Origin: UBA5314 sp964635975
GTDB lineage: Bacteria > Bacillota > Syntrophomonadia > Syntrophomonadales > Syntrophomonadaceae
NCBI GenBank assembly: GCA_964635975.1
Contig: CAZWPO010000006.1
Coordinates: 62,001-126,000 of the forward strand
Direction: 5' to 3'
Length of the DNA: 64,000 nt
How positions within the stretch are numbered: position 1 is the first letter of the stretch; the number at the start of each line of letters is the position of its first letter. Under the pieces are notes generated by a model. The model did no database searches and was not told the DNA's origin. It saw only the letters and a program-made list of their open reading frames with translations. Below, piece by piece: positions 43,123 to 49,755 of this stretch. Made by a program: the position numbers and the translations under genes.

Positions 43123-43509
43123 CTATTCCTTGTCAAGAGGTTTATCACATTGCGGGCAGCGTTCATCCTTGTTTTTTATCCGGCTGAACGCACAATGAGA
43201 ACAGACCCTGAACTGACCGGCATAATCAAAAGCCCCGCCATCTATTCTCAAGGCCTTCCCTTCGACCAGCACAAGTGCTACTTTTTGCCTGGCCTCAGCC
43301 AGTATGCGCTGGAAAGTAGGCCTCGATATTTCCATCCGGGAAGCGCATTCCACCTGGTCCAATCCAAAAAGATCCTTTAAGCGTATGGCTTCCATCTCCT
43401 CGACCTTGAGCACCACTTCTTCCAAATGCCGGGCGGGGATTCCTGCCGGTTTAAAGTAAGTACAGTCAGGCATATGGCTTACACAGCGTAGTTTTTTATG
43501 GCGTGGCAA
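43123..43509 (-). CDS. DUF134 (UPF0251) helix-turn-helix DNA-binding protein, second copy
   Basis: This 128-residue protein has a helix-turn-helix (DQVECASRMEISRPTFQRILAEARQKVA, given as the span at about residues 51-78) and a C-terminal zinc-ribbon-like part (CSHCAFSRIKNKDERCPQCDK). The start is TTG at 43509 behind a G-run. The promoter at 43553-43581 lies directly upstream and carries two CATATG palindromes, which makes autoregulation likely. It heads the Mrp/MOSC genes on the minus strand and is divergent from a NifX-like gene. Confidence 0.86.
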   Translation of the reverse strand: MPRHKKLRCVSHMPDCTYFKPAGIPARHLEEVVLKVEEMEAIRLKDLFGLDQVECASRMEISRPTFQRILAEARQKVALVLVEGKALRIDGGAFDYAGQFRVCSHCAFSRIKNKDERCPQCDKPLDKE

Positions 43510-43532
43510 CTGTTCCCCCCCCTTGCAATTCT

Positions 43533-43581
43533 ATTGAACATATGATCATTTCAATGTTAGAATCATACTTGATATATGTCA
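43533..43581 (-). promoter_or_regulatory. promoter (c) with paired CATATG palindromes
   Basis: On the minus strand TTGACA (43581-43576), a 17-base spacer and TAACAT (43558-43553). TTGAACATATGATCA (43533-43547) covers the start region and TTGATATATGTCAA (43568-43581) overlaps the -35 box. The centres are 34 bp apart. It drives the DUF134 gene 24 bases downstream of the proximal dyad. Confidence 0.7.
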
Positions 43582-43716
43582 ACCTAAATTATGCTCATTA
43601 TCAAATGCAAACGTAAAAGAGTATTTGGTAAATATAATAAGCAGAAGTGAGAATAAAATACGATACTTCAGTACAATAGTATCTAAAAAAATACTTGGAA
43701 CGGAGTGAATAAAAAG

Positions 43717-44079
43717 GTGAAAATAGCTATGCCTAAAGAGGGCGAAATGCTCAATCAGCATTTTGGTCGCAGCAAAAATTTCCTGATCGCAACTGTGGAA
43801 AGCGGCCAGATAACCGCCAAACAGGAGATAAGCACCGAAGCGTTAGCCCATAATCATGCCGGGCTGTCAGGTCTTCTCCTTTCACAGGGAGTCTCACTGG
43901 TTATTCTAGGGGGAATTGGCCAACCAGCCCTCGATGCTTTAAAAATAAGCGGTCTGGATGTTATCCGGGGAGCCTCCGGCAACTGTGATGAAGTCTTGCA
44001 GAGATTCCTCCAAGGGGAACTAGGAGATAAGAATGTTACCTGCAATCATGATGGAGAACATCACCATCATCACCAATAA
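43717..44079 (+). CDS. NifX/NafY-family protein with His-rich tail
   Basis: This 120-residue protein of the dinitrogenase iron-molybdenum cofactor family opens KIAMPKEGEMLNQHFGRSK. It continues HNHAGLSGLLLSQGVSLVILGGIGQPALDAL and ends in a His-rich tail (CNHDGEHHHHHQ) that may bind metal. GGAGTGA (43702-43708) lies 8 bases before the GTG at 43717, chosen over the GTG at 43705. It is divergent from the DUF134/Mrp genes and followed by a MinD-like gene 18 bp downstream. Confidence 0.85.
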   Translation: MKIAMPKEGEMLNQHFGRSKNFLIATVESGQITAKQEISTEALAHNHAGLSGLLLSQGVSLVILGGIGQPALDALKISGLDVIRGASGNCDEVLQRFLQGELGDKNVTCNHDGEHHHHHQ

Positions 44080-44097
44080 AAGGCGGGGCAAAGTATC

Positions 44098-44742
44098 ATG
44101 AGAGAATTAATCATTCTGGCACCAAAGCCGGGCGGCGGAGTCCATACGATAGCGGTGAACATAGCCATAGGACTTTCCAGGCTGAACCTTCACGTCCAGC
44201 TTTCCAGCAGGTGTGAAGGCCTGACCGAGTGGTTAGTCAATAAGGGCAGCAGAAACAGCTCCCTTCTGGAAAGGAATCCAGGCTTTATCTGGAATCCCAA
44301 CACTAGTTTTACTTATCACGACTTTCAAGAAAAACTTGACTACCTGCTGCTTACTCCCAGCAGCAGAGATGATCTAAAAGAGAGTTTAGCCACCAAAGAT
44401 GCTTTAGTGCTATGTGTTGTAGATATGAACACCGATGATCTGGACAGCATCGCCGCAGTGAGCCTGGCCTTAACTGATATTGATCCACTTCGGGAAATCG
44501 ATCTATTTATCCCTAACAAGGTAAAACCAGGTGAATGGGAAAAAAGCAGTGCGATGGTATTTGAACTGGCTGAGAAATACGGCTGGGAGAAAATCGCCGA
44601 TTCCATCCCCTACTGCGAGGCTATTCACGACCTTCGCAAGGAAAAGCAGAGCGTCTGGGAACTGCCTGATAATTACAACAACCGCAAAACTGCTTTCCAA
44701 AGCCTGGTTGATACTGTGAATGAACTGGGGAGCAGCAAATGA
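44098..44742 (+). CDS. MinD/ParA-like protein with degenerate P-loop
   Basis: This 214-residue protein has the overall pattern of a MinD/ParA fold: an N-terminal strand-loop-helix LIILAPKPGGGVHTIAVNIA, then VLCVVDMNTDDLDSIAAV and IDLFIPNKVKPGEWE. The loop that should read KGGxGKT is PKPGGGVHT, so the phosphate-binding lysine is replaced by histidine. ATP hydrolysis is therefore doubtful. It may be a regulatory partner of Mrp or MinD-ferredoxin proteins. The SD is weak (AGGCGGGG). It is the second gene after the NifX-like gene, on the same strand. Confidence 0.6.
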   Translation: MRELIILAPKPGGGVHTIAVNIAIGLSRLNLHVQLSSRCEGLTEWLVNKGSRNSSLLERNPGFIWNPNTSFTYHDFQEKLDYLLLTPSSRDDLKESLATKDALVLCVVDMNTDDLDSIAAVSLALTDIDPLREIDLFIPNKVKPGEWEKSSAMVFELAEKYGWEKIADSIPYCEAIHDLRKEKQSVWELPDNYNNRKTAFQSLVDTVNELGSSK

Positions 44743-44781
44743 AACAATCGGGCAGCCTATCGCCCCTACCCGCCTCCCGAT

Positions 44782-45123
44782 TTACTTCTTCTGGCTCTCC
44801 TCCTCCAGGATTTCTTTGACGGAATCGAGATCAATCCCTCCAGCCAACCGGGGTTTGCCGTTCAACGCTATGACGGGAAAATTGTATCCCGCCTGTAGAG
44901 CTCGCGATAGCATAGGATAACTGCCCAGGCCTACTTGGTCCGTATCAATATACTTAACATCGACTTTGTCTCCGTACTGGCTCTTTAGGTCTGAAGCCAG
45001 CCGGTCTGCCTCTCTCTTTAATTCCGGGCCGGAGCTTCCTATGCTGCAGCTGCCACCGCAGGTGGCACAGGAGCTGGAACAGGTGCCGCCAAATACCTCT
45101 ATCAATAGTGTTTCTCTCATCAT
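44782..45123 (-). CDS. cysteine-rich thioredoxin-fold-like protein
   Basis: This 113-residue protein has an N-terminal cysteine cluster, VFGGTCSSSCATCGGSCS. The rest resembles a small thioredoxin-like fold: YGDKVDVKYIDTDQVG, NFPVIALNGKPRLAGGIDLD (the Pro before a strand is the usual cis-proline region), and a C-terminal helix. It may belong to the YuzD-like group; this is not certain. AGGAGG precedes two adjacent ATG codons (45123 and 45120). It converges on the MinD-like gene and may take part in thiol or Fe-S chemistry. Confidence 0.65.
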   Translation of the reverse strand: MMRETLLIEVFGGTCSSSCATCGGSCSIGSSGPELKREADRLASDLKSQYGDKVDVKYIDTDQVGLGSYPMLSRALQAGYNFPVIALNGKPRLAGGIDLDSVKEILEEESQKK

Positions 45124-45345
45124 TCTTCCTCCTAAACCCTTTCACAGGCATATGATACCCGATGACTCTGTTTATATTTCATATTACCAGTAATCTTCAA
45201 ATGAGAAAGCACAAAAGCCTACTCAATAATTTCTATAGAAGACACAAACTTTTTCCGCCAGACACTGAGATCACTCTGTTTTTCAGGAGGCAAGACAGCA
45301 GCAAAAAATGAAGTAATTTCCAAAGGATAATTTCCACTAATTTTA

Positions 45346-45448
45346 TTTACTTTTTTTGTTAATTCTGGTATATTATTGTTTGTTATTGCATCTCCTTCTC
45401 CTTCTCAAACATAGAAAAAGCTCTGGTGATTTTCCCAGAGCCTTTTTC
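45346..45448 (+). ncRNA. candidate small RNA with promoter and terminator
   Basis: TTTACT (45346-45351), a 17-base spacer and TATATT (45369-45374), preceded by TGG as an extended -10, predict a transcript from about 45381. It contains the C/U-rich run TCTCCTTCTCCTTCTC (45391-45406) and ends in GCTCTGG (45420-45426) / CCAGAGC (45435-45441) plus CTTTTT. There is no open frame of note. The C/U run is complementary to Shine-Dalgarno sequences, so an antisense regulator is plausible. Confidence 0.5.
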
Positions 45449-45553
45449 ATTGTCCAGTTATAGCAGCGCCTGCAGTGGAAAATAAGAGCGCCATTGGGTA
45501 CAAAAGCCTTGAAAAAGCTGAGAAGATAATGGAGAGAAACGGAGCAATAGTTA

Positions 45554-45943
45554 TCAACGTTTATAATTAGCCTCGATTATTAACTCCAGGGTATGTTCGA
45601 TGATCTTTAGGGCTAACTTCGCCTGCCCTTCACTGATCTGTCCTTCACTTACAGCCCGATCAAAAGATTTGATAACCTGCTCTCGCAGTTTTTCCAACTC
45701 GGACATATACTTCACGCGTTCAGAATAATGATCCACCTTCTCTTCAAATAAGTAACGGCCCAACAATGAATCAACTGACACATCAAAAAGATCAGCGATT
45801 TTTACCAGCATCTCGTGATCAGGGTGGCGGTCGCCGGTTTCCCACATGGCAACCGTACTTGTTCCCACATTCAGCTTTTTGGCTAGATTCTTTTGGGTCA
45901 ATTCCTGAACTTCTCTTAGTTTTTTCAACTGCTGACCGAGCAC
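45554..45943 (-). CDS. XRE-family (Cro/C1-type) transcriptional regulator
   Basis: This 129-residue protein, started from the GTG at 45943 behind GGGGGG, has an N-terminal helix-turn-helix: LGQQLKKLREVQELTQKNLA, LNVGTSTVAMWETGDRHPD, HEMLVKIADLFDVSVDSLLG. The remaining 60 residues form a helical region (KYMSELEKLREQVIKSF) likely for dimerisation. The frame runs to 46036 but lacks an SD there. CTCAC-N5-GTGAG next to a TATAAT just upstream suggests autorepression. No neighbour reveals its other targets. Confidence 0.87.
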   Translation of the reverse strand: MLGQQLKKLREVQELTQKNLAKKLNVGTSTVAMWETGDRHPDHEMLVKIADLFDVSVDSLLGRYLFEEKVDHYSERVKYMSELEKLREQVIKSFDRAVSEGQISEGQAKLALKIIEHTLELIIEANYKR

Positions 45944-45967
45944 ACTTCTACCCCCCTGCTGAATAAT

Positions 45968-45988
45968 ATTATACTCACTATTTGTGAG
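45968..45988 (-). promoter_or_regulatory. candidate operator and -10 box of the XRE gene
   Basis: On the minus strand GCTCAC-N5-GTGAGT is followed directly by TATAAT (45973-45968). The dyad CTCAC/GTGAG covers 45974-45988. The rest of the gap to 46326 holds a CCCCC/GGGGG hairpin at 46138-46154 and nothing else recognised. Confidence 0.5.
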
Positions 45989-46326
45989 CAAGACAGCTCG
46001 GGTCCTTAAATGAGATGGTAAATGTTGACTTTTCACACTAGGTGATTATACTGGTATTAACATGTATCATTTCTAGGAGCTGGAATATGAAAACCCTCTC
46101 TGAATATCGGGAGAAAAAAAACCTCACTCAGAAGATTCCCCCTGTAGATGGGGGCAAGGTTCTTCCTCACACCTTCCTTTAATCCCTAGCCAAACACTCG
46201 ACCCTTCCAACAAAGCATTAACTTGCACGACGATCTTGAGGAACTTTTTTGACGCAACCCTGGCGGATGTGCCAAAATCTTCATAAGGATCATGCATAAC
46301 AGAGAGATAATGAAGGGGGTTATATT

Positions 46327-47103
46327 ATGGCGTATGTGGAGTTGAAAAGAGGGAACCTTTTTTTTGAGACAGTTTCAGATGCTTCAGCCCCTAATCGGGG
46401 CAGCCTAGTTTTTATTCATGGAGCCGGAGGCACTCACCGAAAATGGTCGCCTTTGATGGATAAGAGCATCAAAGGACTTTTGCATGTTGCGCTGGATCTC
46501 CCCGGCCACGGGTCATCCTCCGGCAATCCATCTGACGATGTCGTTGCTTATGCCGAGGCGGTCAAGGAATTTCTTGATGCAAGTGGCTTTCCCCGTCCCT
46601 GGATACTGGCTGGCCATTCTATGGGCGGAAGCATAGCTCTGCAGACTGCCCTGCTGTATCCCCAGGCAGTAGATGGCCTGGTTCTAATAGGATCCGGAGC
46701 CAGCATGCCGGTAAATCCTAATATGCTTGAACAGCTTTCTAAAGGCACTTTTGATACCAGTTTTCTGAAAATAGCCTACAGTCGTGATATAGACCCGGAT
46801 CTGCTGGCATCCGAGTTAAAAACCTGGGGCCAGGTTTCACAACAGCAGCTATACATCGACTTTATGGCCTGCGATAAATACAACGTTTCGGAGCAGCTAC
46901 CCAATATCAAGACCCCGGTATTGATCCTTGTCGGCGACCAGGATAAAATGGCCCCGGTCAAGAGTTCGCAATATCTGAATGAAAATATAAGCGGCTCGAT
47001 ACTTCAACTGATTTCGGGGGCAGGCCACCATCTTATGTTGGAAAAACCTGACGAAACCATTATGGCGATATCAGGTTTTATAGATGATAAATTCCCCGTA
47101 TAA
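46327..47103 (+). CDS. alpha/beta-hydrolase
   Basis: This 258-residue alpha/beta-hydrolase has the oxyanion loop FIHGAGGTHRKW, the nucleophile elbow LAGHSMGGSIAL (Ser), the acid in LVGDQDKMAP and the catalytic histidine in ISGAGHHLMLEKP. The triad is complete. It resembles the esterase and C-C bond hydrolase group, and the substrate is unknown. There is no signal peptide. A G-rich SD precedes the ATG. It stands alone, followed by a strong terminator at 47303. Confidence 0.87.
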   Translation: MAYVELKRGNLFFETVSDASAPNRGSLVFIHGAGGTHRKWSPLMDKSIKGLLHVALDLPGHGSSSGNPSDDVVAYAEAVKEFLDASGFPRPWILAGHSMGGSIALQTALLYPQAVDGLVLIGSGASMPVNPNMLEQLSKGTFDTSFLKIAYSRDIDPDLLASELKTWGQVSQQQLYIDFMACDKYNVSEQLPNIKTPVLILVGDQDKMAPVKSSQYLNENISGSILQLISGAGHHLMLEKPDETIMAISGFIDDKFPV

Positions 47104-47302
47104 ATTAGAAATAGGATATCACCCTCAGCCCGGCGGTTAAAGTATCATTTTGTAATCAACTATTGATTAATTGTAATCAAATATAGCCATATATGACGGG
47201 TCATATGCGCGCCTTTTCGGTAAAACCACAGCATTAACAGCGCTGCTTGTGGCTGATCCAAAAAAACGGCGCCCGGTTGTCAATTTTATCCTACGTCATG
47301 CC

Positions 47303-47340
47303 GGTCAGGAATATATCCTATTCCTGACCCAAAATTTTTC
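47303..47340 (+). terminator. terminator-like hairpin after the hydrolase gene
   Basis: GGTCAGGAATA (47303-47313) and TATTCCTGACC (47319-47329) form a perfect 11-bp stem with a 5-base loop, then AAAATTTTTCTG. It is about 200 bases after the stop codon. The gap 47104-47521 also has two TTGTAATCAA motifs near 47152 and 47170; nothing else was recognised. Confidence 0.6.
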
Positions 47341-47521
47341 TGTGCTTTTGCTTAGCTTCCATCACAAGTGCTGCCCCCTGGGTTGGCTCAAATCGTCCAA
47401 TCCTTTGCATGATTACTCGTCTGCTAAAACTATCAGATGCTAATAAGCATTAAAGCTAACTCTGCGCATAGCCTGAGGAATTTTAGAAAAAGATATATCT
47501 AAAAACAGGAGGCATTCTATA

Positions 47522-48004
47522 ATGAAAAACTTGAACAGGCAAATGCTGTTCACCTGTGTAGCATTATTGCTTGCTCTTAATCTGCTCCTGGGCGGGTGCG
47601 GCAACGCCAAGAAGCCACTTGAGCAGGCCCCGGGCAATACTGCGGCCCCTAATATAACTTCACCTGATCAATCCTACCCGGCTGATGTCGCCAATCGGGC
47701 AAGCGTAGAAGCGGAAAAAGTCCCGGGAGTAAAAAAGGCTATGGCCGTGGTCTCTGACAAAACCATTTATATTGCTCTAGATCTTAACCCTAATTCCGGC
47801 CAAGCAGCAGCATCTGCCATAGAAGGCAGGGTAAGCAATCAAGTTAAAAGCATCGTTCCAGGATATGGAGTATGGGCTACTTCCGAGGTGGAAGCAGCGT
47901 CCACGATTCAAAATATTGCCCAGGGGATCAGCCAGGGACAGCCAGTATCGAATTTCAGCAGCGAATTACAGCGCGTAGAAGAACGTATCCGGCCGCGCTT
48001 CTAA
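47522..48004 (+). CDS. YhcN/YlaJ-family sporulation-type lipoprotein
   Basis: This 160-residue lipoprotein has a signal peptide with lipobox LLGGCGN (Cys at about residue 26), then a low-complexity spacer. The YhcN/YlaJ domain follows: VEAEKVPGVKKAMAVVSDK, TIYIALDLNP, and a helical end VNQVKSIVPGYGVWA. Relatives in Bacillus are found in forespore membranes and germination-related structures. Its role here is inferred to be sporulation. AGGAGG lies about 10 bases before the ATG. Confidence 0.8.
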   Translation: MKNLNRQMLFTCVALLLALNLLLGGCGNAKKPLEQAPGNTAAPNITSPDQSYPADVANRASVEAEKVPGVKKAMAVVSDKTIYIALDLNPNSGQAAASAIEGRVSNQVKSIVPGYGVWATSEVEAASTIQNIAQGISQGQPVSNFSSELQRVEERIRPRF

Positions 48005-48053
48005 GAAATGAAAAAGACCGGTATGTATTGTGATGTACTCCAATAATTGTTGA

Positions 48054-48075
48054 CGGAGGGCTGTTGGGCCCTCCG
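48054..48075. terminator. shared hairpin between convergent genes
   Basis: CGGAGGGC (48054-48061) pairs with GCCCTCCG (48068-48075). It lies between the YhcN-like and nitronate monooxygenase-like genes. T-runs are weak on both strands. Confidence 0.45.
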
Positions 48076-48090
48076 GTATAATAACATGCC

Positions 48091-49059
48091 TTAACCAAGT
48101 CTGCTGAGACTGTTCTGAAGCACTTTTTTAGCTTCGTCGACCATGCTCTCAATCAGTTCCTGACAGCTCAATATATCATGGACCAGCCCTATAGACTGGC
48201 CTACGTAAAAGGCTGCCGAGTCGATGTCGCCCGTCTGCCAGGCTTGTTTGACCCGCTGTCCGGAAAGTAAAGGCCAGAGCTGATCAGCTTCTCCCCGTTC
48301 TTCAAGCTCGAGAATCTGCTTAACCAGCTGGTTTTTTAATGCCCGCCCCTGCATACCGATAGATTTGGTTATCAGGGTAGTATCATATTCCTGGCGCCTC
48401 AGGATCTCTTCTTTGATGCTCTGATGAACTATGCATTCACGTGTAGCTATAAAACGGGTTGCCATCATGACGCCCTCCGCCCCCAGGGTAAGAGCAGCGG
48501 CCAGGCCGCGCCCGTCGGCAATGCCACCGGTAGTTATCACAGGTATCTTCACAGTTTCAGCCATTCTCGGGGTTAAAACCATGCTTGAAACATCGTCATT
48601 CAAAGGGTGTCCGCCCTCCTCAATGCCTGCCGCAATAACCGCATCATATCCCAGCCTTTCGCAATTCACGGCATGCCTGACGGCGCCCACCTTGTGCATT
48701 ATCATTACGCCGGCGTCATGAACTATTTCGATGTATTTTCGGGCGGGTGCTCCCGAGACCTCAATAGCAGCCACCTTTTCTTCACAGCAAACCCTAAAAT
48801 ATTCATCAAAGGTTTTCTCAGTAATACGAAATGCCGGCATCAAGGTGATGTTAACTGCGAATGGATTGTCAGTGAGCTGTTTGGTCATTCTGATAGCTTC
48901 GCGAAGCTCTTCTCCAGAATCATAGTTGGCAGCAGTAACATTGCCCAACCCCCCTGCATTGGATACAGCAGCGCAAAGCTCTGGCTTGCAAAGCCACAGC
49001 ATACCCCCGCACATAATGGGGTACTTGATGCCAAAAAGCTCCGTCATTCTAGTTTTCAT
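48091..49059 (-). CDS. nitronate monooxygenase / FabK-like FMN-dependent enzyme
   Basis: This 322-residue TIM-barrel flavoprotein shows GIKYPIMCGGMLWLCKPELC, AAVSNAGGLGNVTA, then VGAVRHAVNCERLGYDAVIAAG with EGGHPLNDD and VITTGGIADGRGLAAALTLGA, the FMN-phosphate loop. The family includes 2-nitropropane dioxygenases and the enoyl-ACP reductase FabK. The catalytic histidine for nitronate oxidation (in EEGGHP) is present. In a strict anaerobe a reductase role is as likely as an oxygen-using one. GAGGGG precedes the ATG by 5 bases. It is a single gene. Confidence 0.85.
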   Translation of the reverse strand: MKTRMTELFGIKYPIMCGGMLWLCKPELCAAVSNAGGLGNVTAANYDSGEELREAIRMTKQLTDNPFAVNITLMPAFRITEKTFDEYFRVCCEEKVAAIEVSGAPARKYIEIVHDAGVMIMHKVGAVRHAVNCERLGYDAVIAAGIEEGGHPLNDDVSSMVLTPRMAETVKIPVITTGGIADGRGLAAALTLGAEGVMMATRFIATRECIVHQSIKEEILRRQEYDTTLITKSIGMQGRALKNQLVKQILELEERGEADQLWPLLSGQRVKQAWQTGDIDSAAFYVGQSIGLVHDILSCQELIESMVDEAKKVLQNSLSRLG

Positions 49060-49197
49060 AAAAACCCCTCGCGGCTCCAGATAATATGATTACCTTTCTG
49101 TAATTATAAATAAACTTATGCAGTGAGTATATCCTAACTCATAATAAGGGCACGTTATGAGATAATGTAGCTAAAGTGTACAGGAGTGTGGTAATAA

Positions 49198-49524
49198 ATG
49201 ATCAAGGTCTTCTTGTATGGTAATTTTATGAAAGATTACAAATATAATCAATATTATTTGGCAGGACATACATTCTTAGGCAGCGGCTCAGTTGAAGGTT
49301 TTAGGGCATATATACTCGGGAGCCTCTACGGTATAATTCCTGAACAAGAGGGGCGGGTCAAGGGAGAAGTATATGAGATCGATGAGAAGACCCTTACCAA
49401 ACTGGACTTCTTTCACAACCTTGGCACTACCTTCAAGAGGGATATCGTTGATGTTGAACTGGACGACGGGCAGGCTTTACAAGCGGAGACTTATATCTGG
49501 AACGGGGCGGTTTGCCAGGATTAA
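49198..49524 (+). CDS. gamma-glutamylcyclotransferase-fold (AIG2-like) protein
   Basis: This 108-residue protein has the typical start VFLYGNFMKDY, the GFRAYILGSLYGIIPEQEG core and VKGEVYEIDEKTLTKLD, which contains the position of the usual catalytic glutamate. The family includes gamma-glutamylamine and gamma-glutamyl cyclotransferases. The canonical YGTL is YGNF here. The function is therefore uncertain. AGGAG stands 10 bases before the ATG. Confidence 0.8.
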   Translation: MIKVFLYGNFMKDYKYNQYYLAGHTFLGSGSVEGFRAYILGSLYGIIPEQEGRVKGEVYEIDEKTLTKLDFFHNLGTTFKRDIVDVELDDGQALQAETYIWNGAVCQD

Positions 49525-49648
49525 CATGGATATCCTTTCCTCGATTGCTTTCAACAGGCGAATGTATTCAATAATGATGTTGATCATCGGATAATTATCT
49601 GCACCTCTTTTCTACTGATGGTTATGGTATTACTTCCTCAGAATGACT

Positions 49649-49681
49649 ACCCCCATTCTTAGTTTTTCTTCGAATGGGGGT
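49649..49681. terminator. bidirectional hairpin between convergent genes
   Basis: ACCCCCATTC (49649-49658) pairs with GAATGGGGGT (49672-49681). The loop contains GTTTTTC. It separates the cyclotransferase-like gene from the flavodiiron gene. Confidence 0.5.
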
Positions 49682-49755
49682 GTACTATTTAATATTACTT
49701 TATTGGTATTCAGTCATGACAACGGCGATGAGCGAATTGTCAATATCTGATTTAT

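Noticed and set aside
45149..45185. fourth CATATG operator upstream of the cysteine-rich thioredoxin-like gene
   Set aside because: The second half-site is CATATT and the spacing is 31 bp, not 34; flanking TTGA/TCAA bases are missing.
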